Source of the DNA: Purpureocillium takamizusanense
Taxonomy: Eukaryota > Ascomycota > Sordariomycetes > Hypocreales > Ophiocordycipitaceae
Assembly: GCF_022605165.1 (NCBI RefSeq)
Contig: NC_063068.1
Location: 1,054,001-1,118,000 of the forward strand
Length of the DNA stretch: 64,000 nucleotides
Direction: 5' to 3'
This document shows, one piece after another, positions 11,736 to 20,825 of this stretch. The first letter of the stretch is position 1, and every line of letters begins with the position of its first letter. Below the pieces are notes generated by a model. The model made no database searches, had not been told where the DNA came from, and worked only from the letters and a program-made list of their open reading frames with translations. A program made the translations under genes and the position numbers.

Positions 11736-12413
11736 CTAGTTCCATCTGTGTAGTTGATCGGTTAGCAGACGTCGTCGCGTCGTTGCGTGGGAGTGCTTCA
11801 AGTCATACCCTTGCTCCTTCTGCCTTACAATCTCGCCATGGCGGCCGCCCTCCCGGCCCTGTCGCTAATTAGTTTCCCGTAGATTATTGCGCGTCGCTTG
11901 CCACGTACCGAAATCCCGCCCTCGACGACTAACCGGTCCAGCTGGTAAAACTGGCTGATCACTGTTTGCCGCTGTGCCGGGTGCCATGTCAGCCTTTTTG
12001 CCGTCTGTCTCCCAGGCGAGTCGCGTGGTTGTGCGCACCTTTAGAGCCTGCAGCTCCTTCAGGCCTTTTTGTACGAGCTCCTGGACCTGGCGCGAATCCT
12101 GCACGTCCTTGTTCTCCCGGAAGGCATCTCTCGTTCGGCGTTTGGCATACTCGCGGAAGTTGTAGGCGGCAAACTGGTCGCCCTGCCGTAATAATTGGCG
12201 ATACTGCGTCGCGGTCAGCTATTTTCGTCATGCGAGCACATCCAGCGAGCAGGGCATCTGCTCGGGGTGCGCCGCGCTTCCGCGTTCTCTCGTGGCGACA
12301 GCGCAGCGCTGAGCGAGTTGCAGGTCGAGGGCGGGCGGGCGGATGCCACGGAAACGTACCAGCGATCTGACTTGTTGCGGCATGTCGCCCTTCAGTGTTC
12401 CGACAACGGACAT
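11736..12413 (-). CDS. ISD11: Isd11/LYRM4-type LYR protein for Fe-S cluster assembly
   Basis: A four-exon gene seen only after splicing: 12413-12360, 12218-12039, 11971-11909 and 11858-11736. The introns are 141, 67 and 50 bp, with donors GTACGT, GTGCGC and GTACGT, all ending in AG. The sum is 420 nt, or 139 residues. Isd11 binds and stabilises the cysteine desulfurase Nfs1 in mitochondria, together with acyl carrier protein. The protein reads [35 protein letters not shown] and [12 protein letters not shown], then [19 protein letters not shown]. The LYR-type motif sits at QYRQLLR and the Phe of the [10 protein letters not shown] stretch is present. An internal Met at 12383 (MPQQVRSL) may be the true start. 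The last exon extends past the usual GEIVRQK-type end by about 20 residues, so the stop may be wrong by one more intron. Confidence 0.87.
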
Positions 12414-12792
12414 GACGCGGCGGCGGATGTGGCTGTGAGGGGAGGAGAATGGAGCAAAGGTAGGGGAGAGGAGCTGGGTCGTCGATGATGAATGAATGCC
12501 GCCGCCCACCCGGTTTGCACCCACTGAAGCACTGTCAACGGATTGGGCGCTGGGCCAATGACAAATTTCTCGGCCTCCAGAATTGTCCGACCCGACTAAC
12601 ACCGAGTCCCAGCGCCCTTGACAGTGAGTGTGTGAGCCGCCTGTCCAATCGGGGAGATCCCCACCTCTCACACACTTTACAGTCTTCGAGCGCTCCCCAG
12701 ACAGACACTAGCTTTGTGTTCTCAGCATTCATTTCAGGGCTACTTGTACTTCGTACGACTGATAAGACACTCAGCGACAGACAGGCCGCGTG
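12414..12792. other. Intergenic, Isd11 upstream region and amidase 3' side
   Basis: This 379-bp stretch separates Isd11 (start at 12413, -) from the amidase stop (12793, -). It holds one exact GTACTTCGTAC (12746-12756). No gene was seen. Confidence 0.45.
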
Positions 12793-14819
12793 TTACAAAA
12801 GAATGTCTCCGCCACTCACGAGGCTCCTCCCTGGCTTAACCACGCCAATGATGCCCTCCGCGAGCAGCCTCTCAACGAGGGAAAACAACATGCCATCACA
12901 TCCCTTGCGAGCCATCAAGTCTACCGTGACGGGCAGATACTCCATGTGATTCGTGATGGCCGACTTGTACGCAATCTCCCCGATTGGTACGACGAGGTCA
13001 GGCACCTCACCCATGACGGAGATTCGGCTTGTCGAGAAAGCCGCCGGCGGCGTCACGCCCTGAAGATACGCATTCCGGTACTTGGGCTTTGGTGTTCGCG
13101 GCACGTACACGAACAGGTGCTTGGAGCATGTCTGCGGGTCACTCGGGAGAACCACACTGTCTATCCATTCGCGGAATTGCCTCTGCTTTGCCTTGGCCGA
13201 GTCAAGCGCGCCAGGGAAAGCATCAGCGACCGCCCAGCGGTCAAGAGGGCTGGGATTCACAAACGGTCGGCGGCCGTCGTGTGCGCCGGCATAGTCAGCG
13301 TAGAAAGGGTCCCGCACGAGCTTCGCTTGCTCTGCAGCAGTGATTATTTCGTACGTATTGTTGATGAAGGCGTCAAACGGCTGGCCGTCGGGGTGTGACG
13401 ACGCCCAAGATGCGGTCAAGTTGAAGGTCGTACTGTTGGCGGACAGAAAGTCTGTCAGGCGTCTGAGGAAGCCTGACAACATGCCTGCAAGCTCGGGATT
13501 GGTCTCAGCCGGGAAGCCCACGGTAAGAATGCTCGACGGAAACTTGTCGATGTTGGTCATGTTGTCACGGTACAAAGCTCTGGCGGCCGTCTTCCAAAGC
13601 CTGGGATCACGGGCGAAGATACCAGCGGTGTCAAACCCTGGGGCAATGGGCATCGTATTGGCAAGCGTAACCAAACCATGACCTGCACTGTCAGCGGCAT
13701 TCGGTGTCAGCGGGAGGGAGGGTGCCGTACTGGGTCGATTGCCGAATACGCCCTGTATTTGGCTCGGGCTTCTAATACTTCCACCAGTATCCGAGCCGAT
13801 GGCTATATCGAGCCACGGGTAAGACGCTATTGATACGTTAGAAACTAGGCATCTGAGCACCCGCAAGAAATCGCGTACCTGTGCCGGCCGCAGGCCCAGC
13901 AGAAGAGGATGAAGGGTCCTGATAGCCGTCGCCGCGCGGGTTGAACGGTGCATGCACGTCGACCCAGTCGGCAGTGGCAGTCTCTCCGATGGCAAACTGG
14001 CTCGTCTTCATCTTGCCCACAATCACAGCCCCGGCATCAACCAAGTTCTGCACGGCCGGCGCGGTGCTATTAGCGGCTGGATACAGCTGATACCATGCGC
14101 GGTTGCTGTTTGCTGTCTTGAGGCCTCTGACGTCGAATATGTCTTTGACTCCGAGACGCACACCTGCCAGAGGCTTGTCACGCGATGTGGTGAAGTACAA
14201 TCGCGAGGGAACGGCTACCGCCAGTGACTGACCGGGTACATTGGCCGGTAGGACCGAGTACGAGCCATCGGTGTTGGGCACCACTGTTTCCGTAAAGGCG
14301 CCTTGGGTATCTGCGTAGAGTCGGTATGCGTGAAACAAAGACCCTGTACGAGAGACGAAGTAAGGTCCCGGGGGAAAGGATGTGTTCTTTTGTGAAGAGA
14401 AGATGGAGCAGTCATTGACGGACTTGGGATACGTGCCAGGACCTTGGATGTATAGGGCTGTGGCTTGGGTCAGCGTCATGAACCGCGGCAATATGGTGCC
14501 TGGGGCGTGATGGACTCTTACCGTTGAGGAATCCAGGCTGGAAAACATCATCGAGCCGGCTGAACTGCGTCTTAATGGACTCTAAGTCGGCTGAACCAAA
14601 TGTCTTGGCTACCGAGTTGATGATGGTTATGGGCAACGGGTCCGGCCCATCCGATGTAACGGGCAATTGGACCTCAACATGGCCGATAGGGGATGGAGGT
14701 ATGTAGTAGGGGATGCCATTGAGTTGTACCGTGGAGCCGGTCGACACAAACTTGTACGCACGGGAAGCATTAGGCTGCATCAGCCTAACTGCAGCCACGA
14801 GGAGTTGACGGTATCGCAT
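12793..14819 (-). CDS. Amidase-signature family enzyme
   Basis: Exons are 14819-14522, 14457-13879, 13826-13731 and 13682-12793, with introns of 64, 52 and 48 bp, giving 620 residues. The last intron (GTACGG..GCTGAC..GCAG) is in frame without a stop. Removing it restores FGNRPSHGLVTL, so the longer read-through protein is probably an artefact. Amidase-signature enzymes hydrolyse carboxamides with a Ser-cisSer-Lys triad. The Lys is in LGVKDIFDV, the Gly/Ser-rich loop reads [11 protein letters not shown], and the nucleophile region is [12 protein letters not shown]. The N-terminal about 150 residues ([18 protein letters not shown]) form an extra domain found in one fungal subfamily. The first 20 residues are moderately hydrophobic, but a signal peptide is not clear. 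The neighbours are amine-metabolism genes. The substrate is unknown. Confidence 0.85.
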
Positions 14820-15488
14820 AGTGGTACCTCGTACTGCCCGGAACAGCCGATCCTATCTATCAGTGGCCCATGAAGGACTCGGAGCAGGCGACTGCAACCA
14901 GGGGGAACTTGTACATTAAAATGACATGGACGTGAGTGACTGGAGACAGGGCTTCCGTTGCTGATGGCCCTAGTAGTTTAATTATAAGAGTGGTTTCCTT
15001 TCCGATCAATGGCAACAGGAGGTTACAGGGATGGCACAGTAGAGTACAACATGGCCGTCACTGTGTTCCGGTCCGGATTTTCATCGAGCTGATTATCACC
15101 AGACGGTCGTGGGTACTTGCGAACCTTGAGGGATATGACCAGCCGCTAACTACTGCAGATGCGAAATGAGCTAGTGAGAGATCAGGCGCTCAAAGGATCT
15201 GTTTACACACGCCAAAAAACCAAGAGAGGCTTGCGCCAATGCTGCGCCTCTTGGTTCGATCGCCGAGTCGCACGACAGGGTCCAGTTACTCCAGTCCCGA
15301 CTCCCGAGCAACAATGCGCGAGCGGGGAAATTCCAATGTGCCGTGGGGTAGATAGATTGGGGCGTCCTACTATTTATTAGGTGGAGACGTCAAGTCAAGC
15401 GTTGTTTTTTATTGATGCTGCTCAGGTCGAGTCTGTAAGCGGATGGATGCTTGATCACAGCTGGCGGCAGCTGCGAGCAATAGTGCAT

Positions 15489-15600
15489 CAACGCACGCAA
15501 TAGCACGAGCGCGCGCAAGAGCACTAACGCACGCAATAACAGCAACGCGCGCAATAACGCGCGCCACAAAGCAGGAAACAACGCACGCGAACAACAGCGA
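15489..15600. repeat. Degenerate CGCA/CGCG-rich tandem repeat
   Basis: Imperfect units resembling ACGCACGCAATAAC and ACGCGCGCAATAAC follow one another for about 110 bp. They alternate purine-pyrimidine CG/CA steps with ATA interruptions. It is followed by two copies of GGTGCGCTATA at about 15606-15630. It sits in the divergent promoter of the amidase and the oxidase. Confidence 0.7.
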
Positions 15601-15870
15601 CGAATAGGTGCGCTATAGCAGGTGCGCTATATGCCCTCCGGGTCATTTGTTGAGGCTCACAGGGGTTAAGTTAGTGTGGGCCTCCGGATGTACCTACCTA
15701 CTTACAGTCGGGTACCTTCACCCCCCTGGCCAAGCCCGTCAAGCTGCCCATCATCAGGGCATCAGGGTGCATCAGTGGGTTCACTTGTCAGTGCAGGCGC
15801 GGTAAGTGATCGCCGACTAGAGACCCTCATCTTGTTGGGCCGAGTGCGATCATGTCAGGTTGCTACAGAG

Positions 15871-15880
15871 TATATAAAAA
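15871..15880 (+). promoter_or_regulatory. TATA-like box of the amino-acid oxidase gene
   Basis: TATATAAAAA lies 88 bp upstream of the ATG at 15968, in a relatively GC-rich context. It is followed at 15891-15899 by TACTTCGTA. Strong TATA boxes are characteristic of regulated rather than housekeeping fungal genes. Confidence 0.55.
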
Positions 15881-15967
15881 GGGCAGGAACTACTTCGTAC
15901 AGTATACCATCATGAGTGGACATGCGATATCACGACACTGTGAAAGTTGCCTCGCATTTGAGTCATC

Positions 15968-17758
15968 ATGGGCATGTTACACTGCAGCCTTGCCGTGGTG
16001 GCGGCTACGACGCTGATCGCCCAGGCTGTCGGTAAGCCCGTTGAGCCACAACCCACGCCAGGAACGACTTACACGCCGAGATCCAAGGGGCCCCTACTGC
16101 AGGACTTTGATGCCCTCGGCGCCTGGTTCGACGGGGTAGCGGCGATAAACAGTACTTCGGCTCCTCACAAGAACAAGAACAATGCCACCATTGCCATCGT
16201 GGGAGGCGGCGTCACGGGCTTGGCCACGGCGCTGATGCTCGACAGCGTGGGCGTGCGCAACTGGGAGATCCTCGAAGCAAGCGAGCGCATCGGGGGAAGG
16301 TTTCGCACCATCTTCGTGGGCGGGACGCAGGAGTTTGCCGAGATGGGACCCATGAGGCTGCCGTACAGGATCCGGTACAAGAGCGACAACTCGACACATG
16401 AATACACCGACCACATGATGACATTTCAACTAGCGGACTGGCTGAATGAGCTCAACGGGAACAACCAGAGCTTGAAAGTGGACTTCATCCCGTGGATTCA
16501 ACACCATCCAAACGAGCTCATTGCGACGGGCACAGGGAGGCATCCCGACGGACGAGTGCCCACCCGCGCTGAGATTGCCGCCGACCCGAGTCTAGGAAAG
16601 CCCCCTCCTATGACATCTCTCGAGTACAAGGACACCAAAAACAAGATGAACCATATTCTCAAAGACGAGACGACACTGAGGGCCATCCAAAAGGACATTT
16701 GGCGCGCCCACAAAAAGGCAATGGACCATGGCCTTGACGACTGGAGCGAACAGGCCATGATGCGACACGTCTTCAAGGCGAGCGAGAACGTGACCGACGC
16801 CATCTGGACGGCAACCGACTACGACGTGTTCTGGGACGAAATGGTGCACAACTCTAATCTTGCACAGGACGGAGGGGCCGACTCCCTGGGAGAGACGGAG
16901 TGGAAATGCGTCGACGGCGGGTTCAACCGACTGTCGGACGCGTTCTTACCGCATGTCTCAAACCGACTCACACTGAATCGGAAGATCTCAAAGCTTGAGA
17001 CGGTGTCAAAGGCAACGGGCGGAATCAAGACCCGTCTGTCATGGCACGCCGGCTCGGGAGCCAACCGCACAAGGCACTCCAAGGACTACGACTACACCAT
17101 CATGGCCGTGCCGTTCACGATGACGCGCTTCATGGACCTTCCCAACTTCTCGTCCGTGCTGAGCCGAGCCATCAGCGAGCCCGGGCTGCGATTCAAGTCC
17201 GCCTGCAAGGTCTCCCTGCTCTTCCGCGAGCGCTTCTGGGAACAGGGCGAGCGGCCCATCCTAGGCGGCTACTCGATGCCCGAGAGCCTGGCCGTGGGGG
17301 CCCTCTACTACCCCGTGTACGGGCTCAACGAGACGGGCCGCCCGGGGCTCATCACGCACTACCGCGGCGGCGACTGGAGCGACCGCTTCGTGAGCATGAC
17401 GGACGCGCAGCACGCGGAGCTCGTGCTCGACGCGATAGTCAGCCTCCACGGGGAGTCGGCGCGGGAGCTGTACACGGGGGACTACGCGCGGCTGTGCTGG
17501 CTCGAGGACGAGCATACGGCGACGGCGTGGTGCCGGCCGGACGTGGCCCAGCACAAGCTGTACATACCCGCGTATCACCGGACGGAGCACAATACCATCT
17601 TTGTGGGCGAGCACACGGCGCCGACGCATGCGTGGATCAGCTCGTCGCTGCACTCGGCGGTGCGAGGGGCGGTGCAGCTCTTGCTGGAGATGGGTATGGT
17701 GGACGAGGCGAAGACGCTCAACCAGCGGTGGATGGGCAGGTGGATTAGCACGCAATGA
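15968..17758 (+). CDS. Secreted L-amino-acid-oxidase-like flavin amine oxidase
   Basis: A single-exon gene of 596 residues. It has a signal peptide (about residues 1-22), then a pro-region and an FAD-binding Rossmann motif G79-x-G81-x-x-G84 (IAIVGGGVTGLA). The second FAD motif follows (EASERIGGRFRT), as does the substrate/FAD segment EMGPMRLP typical of L-amino acid oxidases. The C-terminal FAD motif is IFVGEHTAPTHAWISSSLHS. Enzymes of this class oxidatively deaminate amino acids to 2-oxo acids, ammonia and hydrogen peroxide. The signal peptide and several N-x-S/T sites suggest extracellular action. ATG 15968 was chosen because it follows the TATA box and gives the full signal peptide; a second ATG lies at 15974. 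It is convergent with the FAD oxidase gene at 17991. The amino-acid preference cannot be read from sequence. Confidence 0.9.
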   Translation: MGMLHCSLAVVAATTLIAQAVGKPVEPQPTPGTTYTPRSKGPLLQDFDALGAWFDGVAAINSTSAPHKNKNNATIAIVGGGVTGLATALMLDSVGVRNWEILEASERIGGRFRTIFVGGTQEFAEMGPMRLPYRIRYKSDNSTHEYTDHMMTFQLADWLNELNGNNQSLKVDFIPWIQHHPNELIATGTGRHPDGRVPTRAEIAADPSLGKPPPMTSLEYKDTKNKMNHILKDETTLRAIQKDIWRAHKKAMDHGLDDWSEQAMMRHVFKASENVTDAIWTATDYDVFWDEMVHNSNLAQDGGADSLGETEWKCVDGGFNRLSDAFLPHVSNRLTLNRKISKLETVSKATGGIKTRLSWHAGSGANRTRHSKDYDYTIMAVPFTMTRFMDLPNFSSVLSRAISEPGLRFKSACKVSLLFRERFWEQGERPILGGYSMPESLAVGALYYPVYGLNETGRPGLITHYRGGDWSDRFVSMTDAQHAELVLDAIVSLHGESARELYTGDYARLCWLEDEHTATAWCRPDVAQHKLYIPAYHRTEHNTIFVGEHTAPTHAWISSSLHSAVRGAVQLLLEMGMVDEAKTLNQRWMGRWISTQ

Positions 17759-17990
17759 AGGTATTACATGACTGTGTACGATGCGTGATCATATGGCCAA
17801 AATAGATGGAAGAGTTACATAGTAGAGGGCACACAAACAATGTGAGATATCTTTGATGTTCAGATCGGCTTCACATTGATATGTGGCGTTTAACATTCAG
17901 TCTTCGTTATAAAAGCGGTAAAATTTCGCAGCAGATCCATGGCAACTGTTGATGTTCATCGTGAACTCCATCATAATGTCTGGATGCAGG

Positions 17991-19919
17991 CTACACCGTC
18001 TTTTCCCCAATGTTCCGCGGGCCATCGGGTCCCTCCTGAAGTCCGTTGCGTCTCGGCACGTCCTCCCGCCAGCGCCAAAAGGGGCGCATCGGAGTGGTGC
18101 TCGCATCACCGTTCTCGAATACATCTGCTGCATGCTGCACTGAGTCAGATACACGTTACCGTGACTACGTGCTATGGCATTTTCCTCACCTCGCCAAGGA
18201 CCGGCATAAACTTGGCCCCGTGTCCACTGCCGCCCGAGCATACAAACACCGACTTGTCCGCATAGGTAGGTACGTAATCGATCTGAAAATATGCTCGTTG
18301 TTAGTGTTTCATCTCCATGTGGTCGTGGGCAGTGGATACTTGCCAAGAACGAGTTGTCGAGCGAGTCCGTGTACCAGCATAGCTTGGTGGAGTAAAAGGG
18401 CACATCTTTGAACTCGGGCAGGAAGATTGCCACAAACTCCCGGATAGCGTCTGCAGAGAAGGAAGGAAGCGACTGGAATTCCGAAGGAGGAAGGGGGATA
18501 GACCATTTGCCGTCCTGTGTGAATGGCGTTCCGTCGGGAGCCGGGCGAAAGTTGGTAAACTAATCACGAGTCAGCGGATGCACCACTCAGGTTCGCACGA
18601 GATTGTTGAAGCCAGACGTCAAGCGTACCTTGACTCCTCGGTAGCCAATCTTCACAAAACCTTCCGGAGTGCGTGGCAAGACGTACACACTGCCCGTGTC
18701 CCTGCCGTCCTTACCCCTTGGTGCGCTTTTCCAGGTGATGACGGGGAACTTTTCCGGCGAGTACTTGTCCCAGAGCTGCGCGTCAGCTTTGTCAATCTTG
18801 AACGTCGCTACGCTGCCAGCAGAGGACTCTAGGTGGTAAGAGAGGTCCGGAAGGAGCTGGGTGGAAAATGAGCCAGCTACAAGAGTCCAGTCAGTTGACT
18901 AGTACACGGAGGCCGAGGAGAAGGAGAAGGACGCCTGCCGCGGCTTACCTGCAATGACAACCACATCGGCATCGTGAGCCTGTCCGTCCTTGGTTCTTAG
19001 TCCGACCGCTCTCTTGCCACCGTTGACCTGCTCCTCAATCAAGCTGTCAAAGCAACCCTGCTGGGGTCCAAACCGGAAGACCACTCCCGCTTTTTCAGCG
19101 ACGCTGTGAAAGTAGGCGCAGCCCCTGTGGCAGCGCGTAAAGCCTGCCAGAGAGTCCAGCACAGCCTCAAAGCTGCGCCTGTCTGAATCGTCGGGAATCG
19201 GAAACTCGAGTAGCTTCTCCGTCCAACCACGCTCAGCGGCGCGCTCACGATCTTCAGAGCTTCCCTCCACAAACTGCGTATCACGCAGCCCGTCGCGCGT
19301 CATGTTGGCGAGGGTCTCCTGCTCCAGCAGACTGAGAGAGGCAGTGGGCTGAACACGAAGCATGCCGCAGGGGACAAAGAGGTCATCAGCTCCATCGTCT
19401 GCGTCACGTAGCTCCTTGTTGATCGCGATCCACGCCTCGCGACTTTCGAGCGCGAGCCTCTGGTAGTGCAGCTTCGTCCCATACGACGCGCGAAACTATT
19501 GCCATGATTAGGGAAAGGATTTCCTTTGAGAAACGCCTGCCGTTGAGCTCTTCGGTCTCGCTGCAGTCACGGTAACTGACAATCTTGTTGTGGTCTACAG
19601 ACGCAACTAGCTGAGGGTTGTCGTCTGACGGTTGATACCCAGTCTTGTCATATTGATGCTGGTCAAACACGGTGACATTGTGGCCTGAGCGGCATGCCGT
19701 CAGCAAGATGGAACTGCTATCAAGGGATACATACAATGCGATCGTCGCCTGTAGTCACCCACCTCTTTTACACAGAGAAATGGCCAACGAGAGGCCAAAG
19801 ATGCCGGCTTGATGTGACTCCACGTTAGTAACAGTGACACGGAGCGGGGGAGGGGCTGACACTCTCTGAAGACACCTACCGCCGACAATCGCCACTTTCT
19901 GTATGTCGTGGTTGCCCAT
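17991..19919 (-). CDS. FAD oxidase of the sarcosine/pipecolate/saccharopine oxidase family
   Basis: Eight exons: 19919-19880, 19807-19763, 19684-19581, 19495-18949, 18876-18629, 18559-18344, 18282-18190 and 18134-17991. They total 1437 nt, or 478 residues. The dinucleotide-binding motif [14 protein letters not shown] (about 9-22) is split by the first intron. SVDHNKIFRASYG and [13 protein letters not shown] follow, as in fungal DAO-fold oxidases acting on secondary amines or N-alkyl amino acids. C389 in LCWYTDS aligns with the cysteine that covalently binds FAD in pipecolate oxidase. The end carries [19 protein letters not shown] and then FWRWRED and RRNGL. The sixth intron (18283-18343) starts GCAAGT, a GC-AG intron; joining there restores NSFLIDYVP. 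No signal peptide is seen, so the protein is probably cytosolic or peroxisomal, without an SKL-type end. It is divergent from the permease gene. Confidence 0.87.
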
Positions 19920-20825
19920 TTTGAGAATGCAAGGATACGAATTCGGCCTTGATCGGGACACTGGTCTTGTGGTTTTGAGCTCGGTCAATTCTGTGGTTAG
20001 CTTCGCCCAATTTGAGGAACTGGACGCTTGGCTGAAGTGCGGTGCATGTGGTGCATCGCCGTTGGCCCGGATGTAATGCTGCTTTTTAGGAGGAGGACCC
20101 CGCCCACCGGAGTCTGTCCGAACCTCTAGGGCCTGCAAAAGTCTCCGTCAATATGTCAACGGCAGCCTGCGCCTCTAGTTTGGGAACCTCTACGGGTCGG
20201 TAGATCGTCACGCAGTCGGGCCCGTTGCGGCGATTATGGTTACACATAACTTTGATCAATGTCTTCTACACGTAATGGGCAGCCGCCGAACGCCGTTGCA
20301 GGGTCTTTTGCCGTGGAAACGCACCGCCCCGGAGGCGAACGCCAGGCCTTGACATCAGACTGACACATGCAGCCATCAAGGATCGGCGTTGAACACCTTG
20401 ATGTCTGCGCAATGTGCTCACCTCGTCCAGGAAAAGAGCATTCCGCCCCGAATTGAGAAACTTTTGAATTATTCCCACTAGTCTCGGCTCCTACGTTCAT
20501 TTGCCTTGTTTTGTAGCAAGCAGCAAGGGACATGAAAGGTCATGACAGCCAGCTCAAAGTAACTGCGCCCCGAAGCCCAACGAACCATATTGGATCCAAT
20601 CGGGACATCAAAACATTGATCCAATCGGGGCATTTAAATACTGATCTGATCCGGATCTGCGTGCTCATGAGCTGTCTTTCCCCTCGCCAAGAGCCATCTA
20701 TTTCTTGGCTTGCACCCGAACGTTGAGTCTCTCCAGCCACTCTCCTAAAAAGGGGGGATCCAACATTGAACGGCAGCCATTGTCTACTACAGATTTATTT
20801 GGTCAATTTCCGCAACGAGGCCAAC
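19920..20825. other. Divergent promoter region FAD oxidase / Dal5-like permease
   Basis: This 906-bp stretch lies between divergent genes. Its main feature is a pair of 16-bp direct repeats (20593-20608 and 20618-20633), annotated separately. No gene was recognised. Confidence 0.55.
20593..20633. promoter_or_regulatory. Direct repeat, candidate operator
   Basis: GATCCAATCGGGACAT (20593-20608) and GATCCAATCGGGGCAT (20618-20633) differ by one base and are offset by 25 bp. They are followed at once by the AT-rich TTTAAATA, which could serve as a TATA element for the permease gene (ATG at 20826). Two half-sites of this length in a divergent promoter suggest a shared regulator binding site. The protein is unknown. 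Confidence 0.45.

Larger units (their letters stand above)
14820..15967. other. Divergent intergenic region amidase / amino-acid oxidase
   Basis: This 1.15-kb stretch holds the promoters of the amidase (-) and the oxidase (+), plus a degenerate tandem repeat (15489-15600) annotated separately. A clear TATA-like box lies before the oxidase. No additional gene was recognised. Confidence 0.5.

Noticed and set aside
15230..15290. Possible tRNA (GGTTCGATCGC)
   Set aside because: B-box-like string, but no matching A box, T-arm pairing or acceptor stem could be formed.
15489..15600. CRISPR-like array
   Set aside because: Units are short, degenerate and without spacers; this is a eukaryotic genome.
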